The notes under the pieces: generated by a model
Told to the model about the DNA's origin: nothing
What the model saw: the letters and a program-made list of their open reading frames with translations, nothing else
Databases searched by the model: none
Translations under genes and position numbers: made by a program
Part shown: positions 17,814 through 26,825 of the stretch, piece after piece
Layout of the letters: each line of letters begins with the position of its first letter
How positions within the stretch are numbered: the stretch's first letter is position 1
DNA from: an uncultured Glaciecola sp.
GTDB taxonomy: Bacteria; Pseudomonadota; Gammaproteobacteria; Enterobacterales; Alteromonadaceae
Direction of reading: 5' to 3'
NCBI GenBank assembly: GCA_937125395.1
Contig: CAKZLI010000016.1
Span: 1 to 64,000, forward strand
DNA: 64,000 nucleotides

Positions 17814-19519
17814 GCACCCTACAAAAATCGGTTGTATCAATCAGCCTGTCACTTAGCCTGTTAATGAGCATCATCAGCACACCGATATGGGCTTTCGACC
17901 GATTAACCGCTACCGTGGATAAAAATCCGGTCATGCTCGATGAGTCGATCATATTGACCTTAGAAGCAAATGACTCATTACCGAGAGACGCATTTGACAC
18001 ATCGGTTTTGGAGAAAGATTTTAAAGTTGTCCGGACTTCTGTTAGCAATCAAATGCGCAGTGTCAACCTGACACGCTCAGTGAGTACGACTTGGACAACC
18101 GTATTATTTCCAAGAAATACAGGCCGCGTCAGCATCCCTGCAATCACAATTAATAGTATTCAATCCAACCCGATTGATGTGTTAGTTGTCCCCGTATCCC
18201 AAGCAAGCTCACAAACCCGAAATGTTTTTATCAGTGCAACAGTGAATCCGGACATTGCTTATGTGCAACAACAACTAACCTATCAAGTGAAATTGTTTTT
18301 GGCGGTTGAATTAGAGCGCGGCTCCTTACAAGTGCCCAATATTGATAACGCGATCATGGAGCAAATGGGCGAAGATAAAGAATCAAGCGCGATTCAAAAT
18401 GGTAAACGTTACCGTGTGATTGAGCGTAATTATTCGCTTATCCCACAAGAGTCAGGTCAATTAGTGATCCCCAGCCCCGTATTTGAAGGCAGTATCAGAA
18501 CGCGTAATAGAGGCAGTTTTGGTGGGTTGTTTAACCCCAGTAAACCAGTCAACCAAATTGGACCTGAAGTGGTTTTGGATATTAAACCTATCCCTAATAA
18601 TTACGACGAGCCTTGGTTACCCAGTGAATTTGTTCAAATTGATGAAGCCTGGTCTGCTGACGTGAACGCGTTGACGGTCGGTGAACCAATTACTCGCACA
18701 ATCACACTGAGTGCTATCGGTGTGGATGATTCTGTTCTACCCCAAATTGACTCGCGTTTACCGCCAAGTATCAAAGCTTACCCAGACCAACCGCAATTAA
18801 CGACTGTCGATAAAGATAATACCTTGATTGCCCAAAAGGTAATTAATACCGCTTTAGTGCCTGGTCGCGCTGGAGACTTTGTACTACCTGCAATCACAAT
18901 ACCATGGTTTAACACCTTAACTGGCACCACAGAATATGCTGAAATTCGAGCGCAACGCATTTCTGTTCAAGCCGCTGTCGGCAACACTAATACTGTCGCA
19001 CCTAAAGCAACACCTATTACTAATCCATCAAATGCGCTGCCCATCAGCAATGAGCATCCTGGTGCATGGTATCAACAAGCTCTGCCTTGGCAAATAGCCA
19101 CATTCCTAGTGCTTGTTTTATGGGGTTGTAGTATTTGGTTTGCGTCTAAAACTCCCCCTTTATTAACCGCTCAAAATAATAAAAACCACGCTATACATGG
19201 GTCTCAACACGGTGCTAAGCAACACATATCGCAACGGACTATATTGCGCAGTATTGATAACAATGCATTTAAATATATGCAGCAAGATTTATTACAGTGG
19301 ATGTCACAGCAATATCCTTATCAACCCACCTTGCATGCTTACGCACAAGCAACGGGTGACACAACACTGCAAGAGGCGATTACCGATATGTATGCTTGGA
19401 TATATAATCAACAAGGTGATGAGCAATTGATCAGGGCAAATTTACGTCAAGCCGTGACGAATTTAGCGATGGCGAGTGAACAAGACCAAGGACTTGCACC
19501 TTTGTATCCAAATACGTAA
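17807..19519 (+). CDS. batD: BatD-type protein
   Basis: A 570-residue protein with a signal peptide (residues 1-29, ending TPIWAFD), a long beta-rich periplasmic part with immunoglobulin-like repeats (for example NPVMLDESIILTLEAND and GEPITRTITLSAIG), one membrane helix near 425-445 (PWQIATFLVLVLWGCSIWF) and a cytoplasmic helical tail. This is the BatD/oxygen-tolerance family layout. ATG 17807 overlaps the batB end. It closes the operon of six genes starting at 12315. The function is not established beyond the family. Confidence 0.88.
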   Translation: MVSTLQKSVVSISLSLSLLMSIISTPIWAFDRLTATVDKNPVMLDESIILTLEANDSLPRDAFDTSVLEKDFKVVRTSVSNQMRSVNLTRSVSTTWTTVLFPRNTGRVSIPAITINSIQSNPIDVLVVPVSQASSQTRNVFISATVNPDIAYVQQQLTYQVKLFLAVELERGSLQVPNIDNAIMEQMGEDKESSAIQNGKRYRVIERNYSLIPQESGQLVIPSPVFEGSIRTRNRGSFGGLFNPSKPVNQIGPEVVLDIKPIPNNYDEPWLPSEFVQIDEAWSADVNALTVGEPITRTITLSAIGVDDSVLPQIDSRLPPSIKAYPDQPQLTTVDKDNTLIAQKVINTALVPGRAGDFVLPAITIPWFNTLTGTTEYAEIRAQRISVQAAVGNTNTVAPKATPITNPSNALPISNEHPGAWYQQALPWQIATFLVLVLWGCSIWFASKTPPLLTAQNNKNHAIHGSQHGAKQHISQRTILRSIDNNAFKYMQQDLLQWMSQQYPYQPTLHAYAQATGDTTLQEAITDMYAWIYNQQGDEQLIRANLRQAVTNLAMASEQDQGLAPLYPNT

Positions 19520-19607
19520 TATCCATAAACAATTAGGCATAATAATGTCTTTAACAAAAAAATCTAAAATAAACATATTGACCAATAATAAGAATAGGAA
19601 AATCCTG

Positions 19608-21497
19608 ATGAATACATGGCGCAAATCACGTATCAACCTTGCATTACTCAGCGCTTTAGGTGTAAGTATTGCAATCGGCCTTAGTGGCTGTAGTGAGCCT
19701 CAACCCACTCAACAAAACAGCACTGCCCCATCAGCAATGACAGGTTCAGCAGCGGGTTCAATTAAGCAAGCGACGCAAACTGAAAGTCAAAAATTGGCGG
19801 CGTTTTTTCAACAAAGCTTCGATGAAGATGTGGCCAACTCACCAATTTGGCAGTCGTATCTCGGGATTAAAGATGACTATGATAAGTGGGATGATGTCTC
19901 GCAAGCTGCCAATGAGCAAGATATTGCAAAGATGGTGACACGCTTGGCCCAATCAAAGTTATTTGATCGCACCGCACTATCTGATCAAGAACAACTAAGT
20001 CTCACTATTTATCAGTTAGATATAGAACGTAAACTGGCTAACAATGCGTTTCCAGTTCATACCTATATTATGCATCAATTTAGGGCTGCGCATACCTTAG
20101 TGCCAAGCTTCTTGATTAATATACATCGGGTTAGTGATACCAGTGACGCAGATGCATACATTAAACGGTTGCAAGGGGTGACGAGCTTTTTTGATCAAGT
20201 CATTGACCAATTAGTGCTGCGTGAAAAAGCCGGTGTCTTCCCACCCAAATGGTCATACGATCAAATGATCCAAGCATCACAAAATGTTATCTCTGGTTCA
20301 CCGTTTAATGAAACTGGCGCCGACTCGACTATCTATGCGGATATTTCTGCAAAAATCGCAAACTTAGAGTTAGAACCTGAGCAACAGGCTGAGTATTTAG
20401 CACAAGCAAAAACAGCTTTAATTGAACAGGTTAAGCCGGCGTATGAAAAGCTAATTGCCGAATTACAAAAACAACGCGCATTAAGTCCTGAAGGCGATGG
20501 CGTATGGCGCTTACCACAAGGCGATAAATGGTATCAAAACCGGTTGGAATGGTTCACTACCACTGACTTGAATGCCCAAGAAGTACATCAAATTGGCGTT
20601 GCTAATGTTGCTCGTATCCATGCTGCGATGCGCGATATCATGGCTCAGGTTAAATTTACAGGAAGCTTAAACGAATTTTTTGAATTCATGCGTACCGATC
20701 CGCAGTTTTATTATCCAGATACAGACCAAGGTCGAACCGATTACATGGCAGATGCTAAAGCGTACATTGATACGATGGAAGCAAAGATCCCTGAGTATTT
20801 TGGGTTAACTCCAAAAGCGCCGATGGTGGTAAAACGTGTTGAAGCGTTCCGTGAACAATCTGCCGGCAAAGCATTCTATCAATCCCCGGCAATGGATGGA
20901 TCACGCCCTGGGATTTATTACGCAAACTTATTCGACATGCAAGCGATGCCGACGTATCAAATGGAAGCACTGGCGTATCATGAAGGTATCCCAGGTCATC
21001 ATATGCAACGCGCTATCACGCAAGAGTTACCAGGGATCCCACAATTCCAAAAATTTGCGAGTTTTACGGCTTATACCGAGGGTTGGGGGTTATACACTGA
21101 AGAGCTTGGTAAAGACATGGGCTTTTATGCAGACCCCTACTCTGATTTTGGTCGTTTAGCGATGGAGCTTTGGCGAGCCTGTCGTTTAGTGGTTGATACT
21201 GGTTTGCATGCCAAACAATGGAGTCGTGAAGAAGCAATTGAGTACTTAGTCGAAAACACACCCAATGCTCGTTATGATGCGGTTAAAGCGATTGAACGTT
21301 ACATCGCTATGCCTGGTCAAGCAACCTCATATATGATTGGCAAACTCAAAATAATGGAACTGCGCGATAAAGCTAGTGCACAACTGGGCGATAAATTTGA
21401 TATCAGAGGCTTCCATGATGAAGTCCTTAAAGATGGGCCCGTCCCCTTATCATTACTCGAATCAAAAATCGATAACTGGGTGGCTCAACAACAATAG
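19608..21497 (+). CDS. DUF885 lipoprotein, probable zinc peptidase
   Basis: From ATG 19608, supported by AGGAA seven bases upstream and by a lipoprotein signal (basic start, hydrophobic core, lipobox LSGC with Cys28); earlier in-frame starts at 19545 and inside batD lack both. The 629-residue protein has the DUF885 motif ALAYHEGIPGHHMQ, resembling a zinc-binding HExxxGHH centre, and EGWGLYTEELGKDMG further on. DUF885 proteins are likely metallopeptidases exported to the envelope. The enzyme activity is inferred. A terminator follows at 21538-21582. Confidence 0.85.
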   Translation: MNTWRKSRINLALLSALGVSIAIGLSGCSEPQPTQQNSTAPSAMTGSAAGSIKQATQTESQKLAAFFQQSFDEDVANSPIWQSYLGIKDDYDKWDDVSQAANEQDIAKMVTRLAQSKLFDRTALSDQEQLSLTIYQLDIERKLANNAFPVHTYIMHQFRAAHTLVPSFLINIHRVSDTSDADAYIKRLQGVTSFFDQVIDQLVLREKAGVFPPKWSYDQMIQASQNVISGSPFNETGADSTIYADISAKIANLELEPEQQAEYLAQAKTALIEQVKPAYEKLIAELQKQRALSPEGDGVWRLPQGDKWYQNRLEWFTTTDLNAQEVHQIGVANVARIHAAMRDIMAQVKFTGSLNEFFEFMRTDPQFYYPDTDQGRTDYMADAKAYIDTMEAKIPEYFGLTPKAPMVVKRVEAFREQSAGKAFYQSPAMDGSRPGIYYANLFDMQAMPTYQMEALAYHEGIPGHHMQRAITQELPGIPQFQKFASFTAYTEGWGLYTEELGKDMGFYADPYSDFGRLAMELWRACRLVVDTGLHAKQWSREEAIEYLVENTPNARYDAVKAIERYIAMPGQATSYMIGKLKIMELRDKASAQLGDKFDIRGFHDEVLKDGPVPLSLLESKIDNWVAQQQ

Positions 21498-21537
21498 TCA
21501 ACGCATACTCATTGATCGAGTAATTACATAAGGAAAT

Positions 21538-21582
21538 AAGACCTGAGGCGTGAAATTTTTTCAGCATGTCTCAGGTCTTTTT
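21538..21582 (+). terminator. Terminator of the DUF885 gene, running into the sigma factor start
   Basis: Stem AAGACCTGAG / CTCAGGTCTT (10 perfect pairs) with an inner TGAAA / TTTCA stem, followed by TTTTT. It ends only four bases before the ATG at 21587 of the sigma factor gene, and an ATG at 21566 in the sigma frame lies in its loop. Confidence 0.8.
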
Positions 21583-21586
21583 GTAT

Positions 21587-22099
21587 ATGATGACCAAACA
21601 ACATAAATATGAAACCCTCGTTCGTGCATTTCATGCTGATATTTTTCGCTATGCTATCTGGTTGATCAAAGATAAAAGCATCGCTGAAGATGTGGTCCAA
21701 GAAACCTTTTTGCGCGCATGGAAATCATTAGATAATTTGCATGATGAACAAGCTGCTAAAGCGTGGTTAATCACCATCTTACGCCGTGAAAATGCCCGAC
21801 GATTTGAACGCAAACGTTTTGACCTAGTGGATATCGATGACGTTAGCGCGATTGATGAGCAAGCAAGCAGTGATGGCAATGCACAACAGCGAGAACTGCA
21901 TGCTGCCATTGAACAACTCAGTGACGAGTATAAAGAACCTTTAGTCATGCAAGCCTTGTTGGGCTTTTCGGGTGACGAAATAGCTCAACAACTTAATCTC
22001 AACAAAAATACAGTGATGACGCGATTATTTCGAGCGCGCAGTCAACTCAAAAAAATCATGACCCATGAACATTCGATTACAGGACACGCCAATGGATGA
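21587..22099 (+). CDS. RpoE-like ECF sigma factor
   Basis: A 170-residue sigma-70 family protein. Region 2 reads YETLVRAFHADIFRYAIWLIKDKSIAEDVVQETFLRAW and region 4 LSDEYKEPLVMQALLGFSGDEIAQQLNLNKNTVMTRLFRARSQL, with the linker in between, as in group 4 sigma factors. Start: an earlier in-frame ATG at 21566 falls in the terminator loop, so ATG 21587 or 21590 is used; neither has a Shine-Dalgarno site, which is unusual. The next gene, a DUF3379 protein, overlaps its end by eight bases and is the likely partner or anti-sigma factor. Target promoters unknown. Confidence 0.88.
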   Translation: MMTKQHKYETLVRAFHADIFRYAIWLIKDKSIAEDVVQETFLRAWKSLDNLHDEQAAKAWLITILRRENARRFERKRFDLVDIDDVSAIDEQASSDGNAQQRELHAAIEQLSDEYKEPLVMQALLGFSGDEIAQQLNLNKNTVMTRLFRARSQLKKIMTHEHSITGHANG

Positions 22100-22784
22100 A
22101 TTAACGTTTCGCCGCCATGTGTTAGCTGACCCCTATTCTGTTGACCCTGAAATAGTGCGCGCAGCACATGAGGATCCTGCAAAAAAACAATTTTGGCAGG
22201 AAATCAAACAACAAGAGACTGAATTACAGGCTGTTTTATCTGTTCCTGTGCCTGATGATTTAGCTGATAAATTATTGTGGCAGCAAGCATCACATTCAAG
22301 ACCGGTGCTAAAACAACCACGCGTTTGGTATGCAACTGCGGCTTCAGTGATGTTAGTCATAACCGCAAGCTGGATCGGCTTGAATACTCCCAAACAACGT
22401 TTTTATGATGATGCATTAGCTCATGTGCAACATGTATCAGAGCATGAAATAACAGGTGAGCTCGTCTCGCTAGCCAGTTTAAATACCAAACTAGCGCGCT
22501 TTGGTGGGATTATTAATGAAGCGTTTGGGCATATTTTGTCAGCTAATTTTTGCGTCATCGATGGTGTTGAATCTTTACATGTGCAAATGGGCAACCCTGA
22601 CAACCCCACTTCTATCTTTGTTTTACCTAAAGATGTGGATGTTACCGGTACATTAAATGACAAAGAAATCAACGGTAAGATACTTGAATATCAAGCCGCC
22701 AATATCCTGATTATGGGCACGGTGAGTGATACATTTAGTAATATCGCCGATCACTTTGCACAGCATGTAGCCTTTACGCGTTAA
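22092..22784 (+). CDS. DUF3379 membrane protein, probable anti-sigma partner
   Basis: A 230-residue protein from ATG 22092 (MDELTFRRHVLADPYSVDPEI), with AGGA upstream; the open extension to 22065 is inside the sigma gene. The cytosolic N-terminal part (about 80 residues) matches the DUF3379 family that always follows this type of sigma factor in Shewanella-like and Alteromonas-like bacteria. One membrane helix near 86-104 (YATAASVMLVITASWIGL) and a periplasmic C-terminal domain follow. The layout is that of a membrane-bound anti-sigma factor, but it lacks a clear zinc-binding HxxxCxxC motif, so the role is inferred. Confidence 0.82.
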   Translation: MDELTFRRHVLADPYSVDPEIVRAAHEDPAKKQFWQEIKQQETELQAVLSVPVPDDLADKLLWQQASHSRPVLKQPRVWYATAASVMLVITASWIGLNTPKQRFYDDALAHVQHVSEHEITGELVSLASLNTKLARFGGIINEAFGHILSANFCVIDGVESLHVQMGNPDNPTSIFVLPKDVDVTGTLNDKEINGKILEYQAANILIMGTVSDTFSNIADHFAQHVAFTR

Positions 22785-22812
22785 ACCACAGCAATGTGTA
22801 GTAAGTAGATGG

Positions 22813-22865
22813 TGCCTTTGTTACAATATTGTTAAGCAACAATAATAACAACAAAGGCATTTTTT
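22813..22865 (+). terminator. Long hairpin with U tract between DUF3379 gene and putP
   Basis: Outer stem TGCCTTTGTT / AACAAAGGCA (10 pairs) and inner stem TATTGTT / AACAATA around AAGC, followed by six T. It has the form of a strong rho-independent terminator for the sigma/DUF3379 transcript. Its T run ends three bases before the putP ATG at 22869, so any putP transcript started upstream must read through it. Confidence 0.82.
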
Positions 22866-22868
22866 ATT

Positions 22869-24377
22869 ATGGATATAGGCGTTTTTATTTCCCTTGGCGT
22901 GTATTTTGCCGTCATGCTCAGTATCGGTTTGTTTGCATACCGTAACAGTGAGGCTAATGTCGAAGGGTATCTGTTAGGTGGTAGACAACTCTCCCCTGCG
23001 GTCACCGCTTTGTCAGCCGGTGCATCAGACATGAGTGGCTGGATGCTGATGGGCGTACCTGGAGCCATGTTTGTTGCAGGGATGTCATCTAGTTGGATTG
23101 GGATTGGTTTAGTTATTGGTGCTTGGTGTAATTATAAATACGTTGCGCCACGTTTACGTGTTTACACCGAAGTCGCGAACAATGCGATTACTATCCCTGA
23201 TTATTTTTCTGAACGCTTTATCGATAACAGTAACCTACTGCGGATCATATCAGCGTTGGTCATTATTTTGTTTTTCACTTTATACACCTCATCAGGGGTG
23301 GTTGCTGGTGGCAAACTGTTTGAATCTTCATTTGGTCTAAACTACCAATTGGGTGTATTTATTACCGCTGGTGTCGTAGTGGCATACACCTTATTTGGTG
23401 GCTTTATGGCGGTCAGTCTGACGGACTTTGTGCAAGGTTGTATTATGTTTATCGCCTTGATCCTTGTTCCGACAGTGGTGGTGTTTGAGCTTGGTGGGAT
23501 CAATGATACAGTCAGTGCAATCAACAACATTGACCCTAATTACTTTTCAATTCTAACGGCTGTAGGCTCAACGGAAACCATTTCTTTTATTGCGATTATT
23601 TCTCTAATGGCATGGGGCTTAGGTTATTTTGGTCAGCCTCATATTATTGTGCGCTTTATGGCATTACGTGATGTAAAAGATATGCCAACCACTCGTCGCA
23701 TTGGTATGAGCTGGATGATCATTGCATTATTCGGCGCATTTGCTACTGGATTATTTGGCATGGCCTACGCCACGCAACAACAATTGGTCGTAGCTGATCC
23801 TGAGACGATATTTATTATGCTTTCACAGCTTTTATTTCATCCGTTGATTGCTGGGTTTCTATTAGCCGCTATTTTGGCCGCCATCATGAGTACTATCTCG
23901 TCACAGCTATTGGTAACATCAAGTTCATTGGTCAACGATATCTATGAAGTCGTCCTACGCAAAGATGCTTCCCAAAAAGAACTCGTCTTAGCCTCTCGCT
24001 TAGCCGTGTTAGCGGTCGCTATTGTCGCTATCATCTTAGCGTTAGGAGAAAATAAATCAATATTGAGTCTCGTCAGTAATGCGTGGGCTGGATTTGGTGC
24101 TGCGTTTGGACCATTGATATTATTGAGTTTGTATCGTAAGGATATATCTAAGATTGCTGCGCTTGCGGGCATAATCTCTGGCACAATCACGATTTTAGTA
24201 TGGATGAATATCCCTTATGGGGATAATCAAACCTTGTCAGCGTGGATGTTCGAACTCTTACCTGGTTTTATAATTAGCACCTTGATGATTTTGTTATTTA
24301 CCAAGTTATATCCTAATCAAGAAAGCCAAGTAAATGAACACTTTGCCAAAATGGATGCGCAGCTTAAGGGCCATTAA
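22869..24377 (+). CDS. putP: Sodium/proline symporter PutP
   Basis: A 502-residue sodium:solute symporter with about 13 membrane helices. The start aligns with E. coli PutP, and the conserved blocks YLLGGRQLSPAVTALSAGASDMSGWMLMGVPGA, RLRVYTEVANNAITIPDYFSERF and GYFGQPHIIVRFMA are intact, including the Na+-site Ser-rich region near TISSQLLVTSSSLVNDIY. It imports proline with sodium, fitting a marine cell. No Shine-Dalgarno site is seen: the bases before ATG are the T run of a terminator-like hairpin. No putA gene is adjacent. Confidence 0.93.
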   Translation: MDIGVFISLGVYFAVMLSIGLFAYRNSEANVEGYLLGGRQLSPAVTALSAGASDMSGWMLMGVPGAMFVAGMSSSWIGIGLVIGAWCNYKYVAPRLRVYTEVANNAITIPDYFSERFIDNSNLLRIISALVIILFFTLYTSSGVVAGGKLFESSFGLNYQLGVFITAGVVVAYTLFGGFMAVSLTDFVQGCIMFIALILVPTVVVFELGGINDTVSAINNIDPNYFSILTAVGSTETISFIAIISLMAWGLGYFGQPHIIVRFMALRDVKDMPTTRRIGMSWMIIALFGAFATGLFGMAYATQQQLVVADPETIFIMLSQLLFHPLIAGFLLAAILAAIMSTISSQLLVTSSSLVNDIYEVVLRKDASQKELVLASRLAVLAVAIVAIILALGENKSILSLVSNAWAGFGAAFGPLILLSLYRKDISKIAALAGIISGTITILVWMNIPYGDNQTLSAWMFELLPGFIISTLMILLFTKLYPNQESQVNEHFAKMDAQLKGH

Positions 24378-24383
24378 CAATCA

Positions 24384-24429
24384 GCCGAGCTAACATTTAA
24401 TGCTATTGGCATGACGATGTTGGCTCGGC
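24384..24429. repeat. Long hairpin after putP without a T run
   Basis: Arms 24384-24396 (GCCGAGCTAACAT) and 24417-24429 (ATGTTGGCTCGGC) pair over 13 positions with one wobble; the loop has a further ATGC / GCAT pairing. No T run follows on the plus strand. It could protect the putP 3' end or act as a weak terminator. Confidence 0.6.
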
Positions 24430-24525
24430 GTAAAACAAATATTAATTAATACAAAATAAATATCAATTTGAATAAATTAGTGTCGATAAAAAATATACAT
24501 GGATGAAATGAGTGTAAGGCACTAA

Positions 24526-25746
24526 ATGAGCTTTTTTGCAGCTAGACAACCTATTTTAGATACACGTAAAGATGTATTTGGCTACGAACTATTGTTTCGT
24601 GACAGTTATCGCAATGTGTACCCCGACATTTGTAACGAAGCGGCCACATCCAGAATGATTAATGGACTGACGGTTGAGTCTGGTATAGAAAATTTTGCCC
24701 AAGGGAATGTTGCCTTCATCAACTTTACCGAAGCAAGTTTACTTAATCGTTATCCATTCCTACTCCCTCACGATAAAATTGTCGTTGAAATATTAGAAAC
24801 CGTTCAACCTAGCGCAGAAATTTTAATTGTGTGCAAAGAATTAAAAAAAGCAGGGTTCATACTCGCCCTCGATGACTATGTCGATTCTGATGAATGGACG
24901 CCATTTTTAGCCGTAGTGGATATTATCAAAATAGACTACCAAGCGTTATCAACGGCTGAAATTAATGCGTTGTTTGTCAAACTACAAGATTTTCCGAAAC
25001 TACAATTGCTCGCTGAAAAAATCGAATCCAATGACGAGTTTTGTCATGCTAAAACACTCGGGTTTACCTTATTTCAGGGGTATTTTTTTAGTAAACCTGA
25101 AATCATTAAGTCACTTTCTTTAGACCCTAGCCAAACGACTATTGTACAATTAATGCAGATTATTCATGAGCCAGAACCGGACATTGATAAGATTGTCAAA
25201 ATCATTAAGCACGATGCCAATCTATCAATTAAAACGTTACGCTATGTGCAATCACCGATCTTTAAACGCAGCACGACGATCAATTCAATTAATCAAGCTA
25301 TCGTCACCTTGGGCATGGATAATTTAAAACGGTTAATCAGTGTGTTGTTTTGCGCGCAGATTGCGGGGAACAAACCAACCGAGTTATCACGTATTGCCAT
25401 TCAACGAGCGTATTTTTGTGAGCACATGGCGACGATATTACGCAAAAACATTGTTAATGACGACGCGTTTATTATCGGTTTATTATCATTGATTGATGCC
25501 ATGCTAGATGGTGATATCAAAGCTATCATTGATACGTTACCGGTTAATGCAACCGTCAAAGAGGCTTTTTTGAATAAGGATTCATGGGCTAATTACATGT
25601 TATCACTGTGCGAAGCCTTTGAGCGGGGTTCGTGGGATGATTTATTCGCCATCTGCGATGAACAACAAGTGGATTTTTTTATTGCCGAAGAAATCTATAT
25701 GCGCGCCCAAGATTACTCGACTCAACAAATCCAAGCAACCCAATAG
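24526..25746 (+). CDS. EAL-HDOD signalling protein (YuxH type)
   Basis: A 406-residue cytosolic protein. The N-terminal half (about 1-205) is an EAL domain keeping much of the cyclic-di-GMP phosphodiesterase core: ELLFR, the Asn in FINFT, Glu in VVEILE, LDDY, KIDY, AEKIE and FQGYFFSKP. Loop 6, normally DDFGTG, reads DDYVDS, which suggests weak or no catalysis. The C-terminal half (about 210-400) is an HDOD domain (PDIDKIVKIIKHDANLSIKTLRYV). ATG 24526 has TAAGG upstream. Such proteins link second messengers to other cell processes; the target is not known. It stands alone. Confidence 0.88.
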   Translation: MSFFAARQPILDTRKDVFGYELLFRDSYRNVYPDICNEAATSRMINGLTVESGIENFAQGNVAFINFTEASLLNRYPFLLPHDKIVVEILETVQPSAEILIVCKELKKAGFILALDDYVDSDEWTPFLAVVDIIKIDYQALSTAEINALFVKLQDFPKLQLLAEKIESNDEFCHAKTLGFTLFQGYFFSKPEIIKSLSLDPSQTTIVQLMQIIHEPEPDIDKIVKIIKHDANLSIKTLRYVQSPIFKRSTTINSINQAIVTLGMDNLKRLISVLFCAQIAGNKPTELSRIAIQRAYFCEHMATILRKNIVNDDAFIIGLLSLIDAMLDGDIKAIIDTLPVNATVKEAFLNKDSWANYMLSLCEAFERGSWDDLFAICDEQQVDFFIAEEIYMRAQDYSTQQIQATQ

Positions 25747-25804
25747 GTAACTCAGTTGTAAACACAAAATTGACCGCATAATAGGCTCAATTTAAGCCTA
25801 TAGC

Positions 25805-25900
25805 TTTCTAATAGTATTACTCTCTTTCTAATAGCTAAAGAGCATAGTTGTTTTTAATTTTAATATGCTAGTATTCTAAGTATAGAATTAATTAGCATAT
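25805..25900 (+). promoter_or_regulatory. Direct repeats and nested dyads upstream of cysD
   Basis: Two copies of TTTCTAATAG at 25805-25814 and 25825-25834, 20 bases apart (two helical turns), are followed by nested inverted repeats: ATATGCTA / TAGCATAT (25863-25870 and 25893-25900) around ATTCTA / TAGAAT (25873-25878 and 25883-25888). They lie 19-114 bases before the cysD start and probably form the control region of the sulfate operon. CysB is the family-expected regulator, but I cannot assign the sites to it. Confidence 0.55.
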
Positions 25901-25918
25901 AAAAATTGGACGTTCATA

Positions 25919-26824
25919 ATGACTGATACTATGACCCACCTTAAGCAACTTGAAGCTGAAAGTATCCATATCTTTCGCGAAGTGGCCGCCGAATTTGATA
26001 ACCCTGTTATGCTTTATTCGGTCGGTAAAGACTCCTCTGTATTATTACATCTGGCCAGGAAAGCCTTTGCACCAGGTAAAATTCCCTTTCCATTGTTACA
26101 TGTAGATACAACGTGGAAATTCAAAGAGATGATTGCGTTTCGTGATGAGATGGCCGCCAAGCACAACCTAGATTTGCTTGTTCACATCAACCAAGAGGGA
26201 GTTGCTGCTGGAGTCGGTCCATTTAGTCATGGTAGTGCCAAACACACAGACATCATGAAAACCAACGCGCTCAAACAAGCATTAGATAAATATAAATTTG
26301 ATGCTGCGTTCGGTGGAGCGCGCCGCGATGAAGAAAAATCACGCGCCAAAGAACGGGTGTATTCGTTCCGTGATGAACATCATCGTTGGGATCCAAAAAA
26401 CCAACGTCCTGAATTATGGAATATCTATAATTCACAAGTCAACCAAGGCGAAAGTATCCGAGTTTTCCCTATGTCGAACTGGACTGAGCTTGACATTTGG
26501 CAATATATTTACCTAGAAAACATCGAAATCCCTTCTCTGTATTTAGCTAAGCCTCGTCCCGTTGTTGAACGTGACGGTAACTTATTTATGGTCGATGATG
26601 AACGCATGCCATTAGCCGAAGGCGAAACGCCGATGATGAAATCAGTGCGCTTTAGAACACTTGGCTGTTATCCATTAACTGGCGCCGTTGAATCTGAAGC
26701 AGACACATTACCAGAAGTCATTCAAGAAATGCTCTTAACCACCACCTCTGAACGCCAAGGAAGAGTGATAGATCATGACTCGTCAGGCTCGATGGAAAAG
26801 AAAAAAATGGAAGGATACTTTTAA
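25919..26824 (+). CDS. cysD: Sulfate adenylyltransferase subunit 2
   Basis: A 301-residue protein of the ATP-PPi-loop family. The PP loop is [13 protein letters not shown] near residue 35, and the conserved [22 protein letters not shown] block and the C-terminal [13 protein letters not shown] block are intact. It activates sulfate to adenylyl sulfate together with the GTPase CysN. The length equals that of the usual CysD (302). First gene of cysD-cysC-cysQ-cysN and the SLC13 permease, all on the plus strand with gaps of at most 28 bases. Confidence 0.96.
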   Translation: MTDTMTHLKQLEAESIHIFREVAAEFDNPVMLYSVGKDSSVLLHLARKAFAPGKIPFPLLHVDTTWKFKEMIAFRDEMAAKHNLDLLVHINQEGVAAGVGPFSHGSAKHTDIMKTNALKQALDKYKFDAAFGGARRDEEKSRAKERVYSFRDEHHRWDPKNQRPELWNIYNSQVNQGESIRVFPMSNWTELDIWQYIYLENIEIPSLYLAKPRPVVERDGNLFMVDDERMPLAEGETPMMKSVRFRTLGCYPLTGAVESEADTLPEVIQEMLLTTTSERQGRVIDHDSSGSMEKKKMEGYF

Positions 26825-26825
26825 T

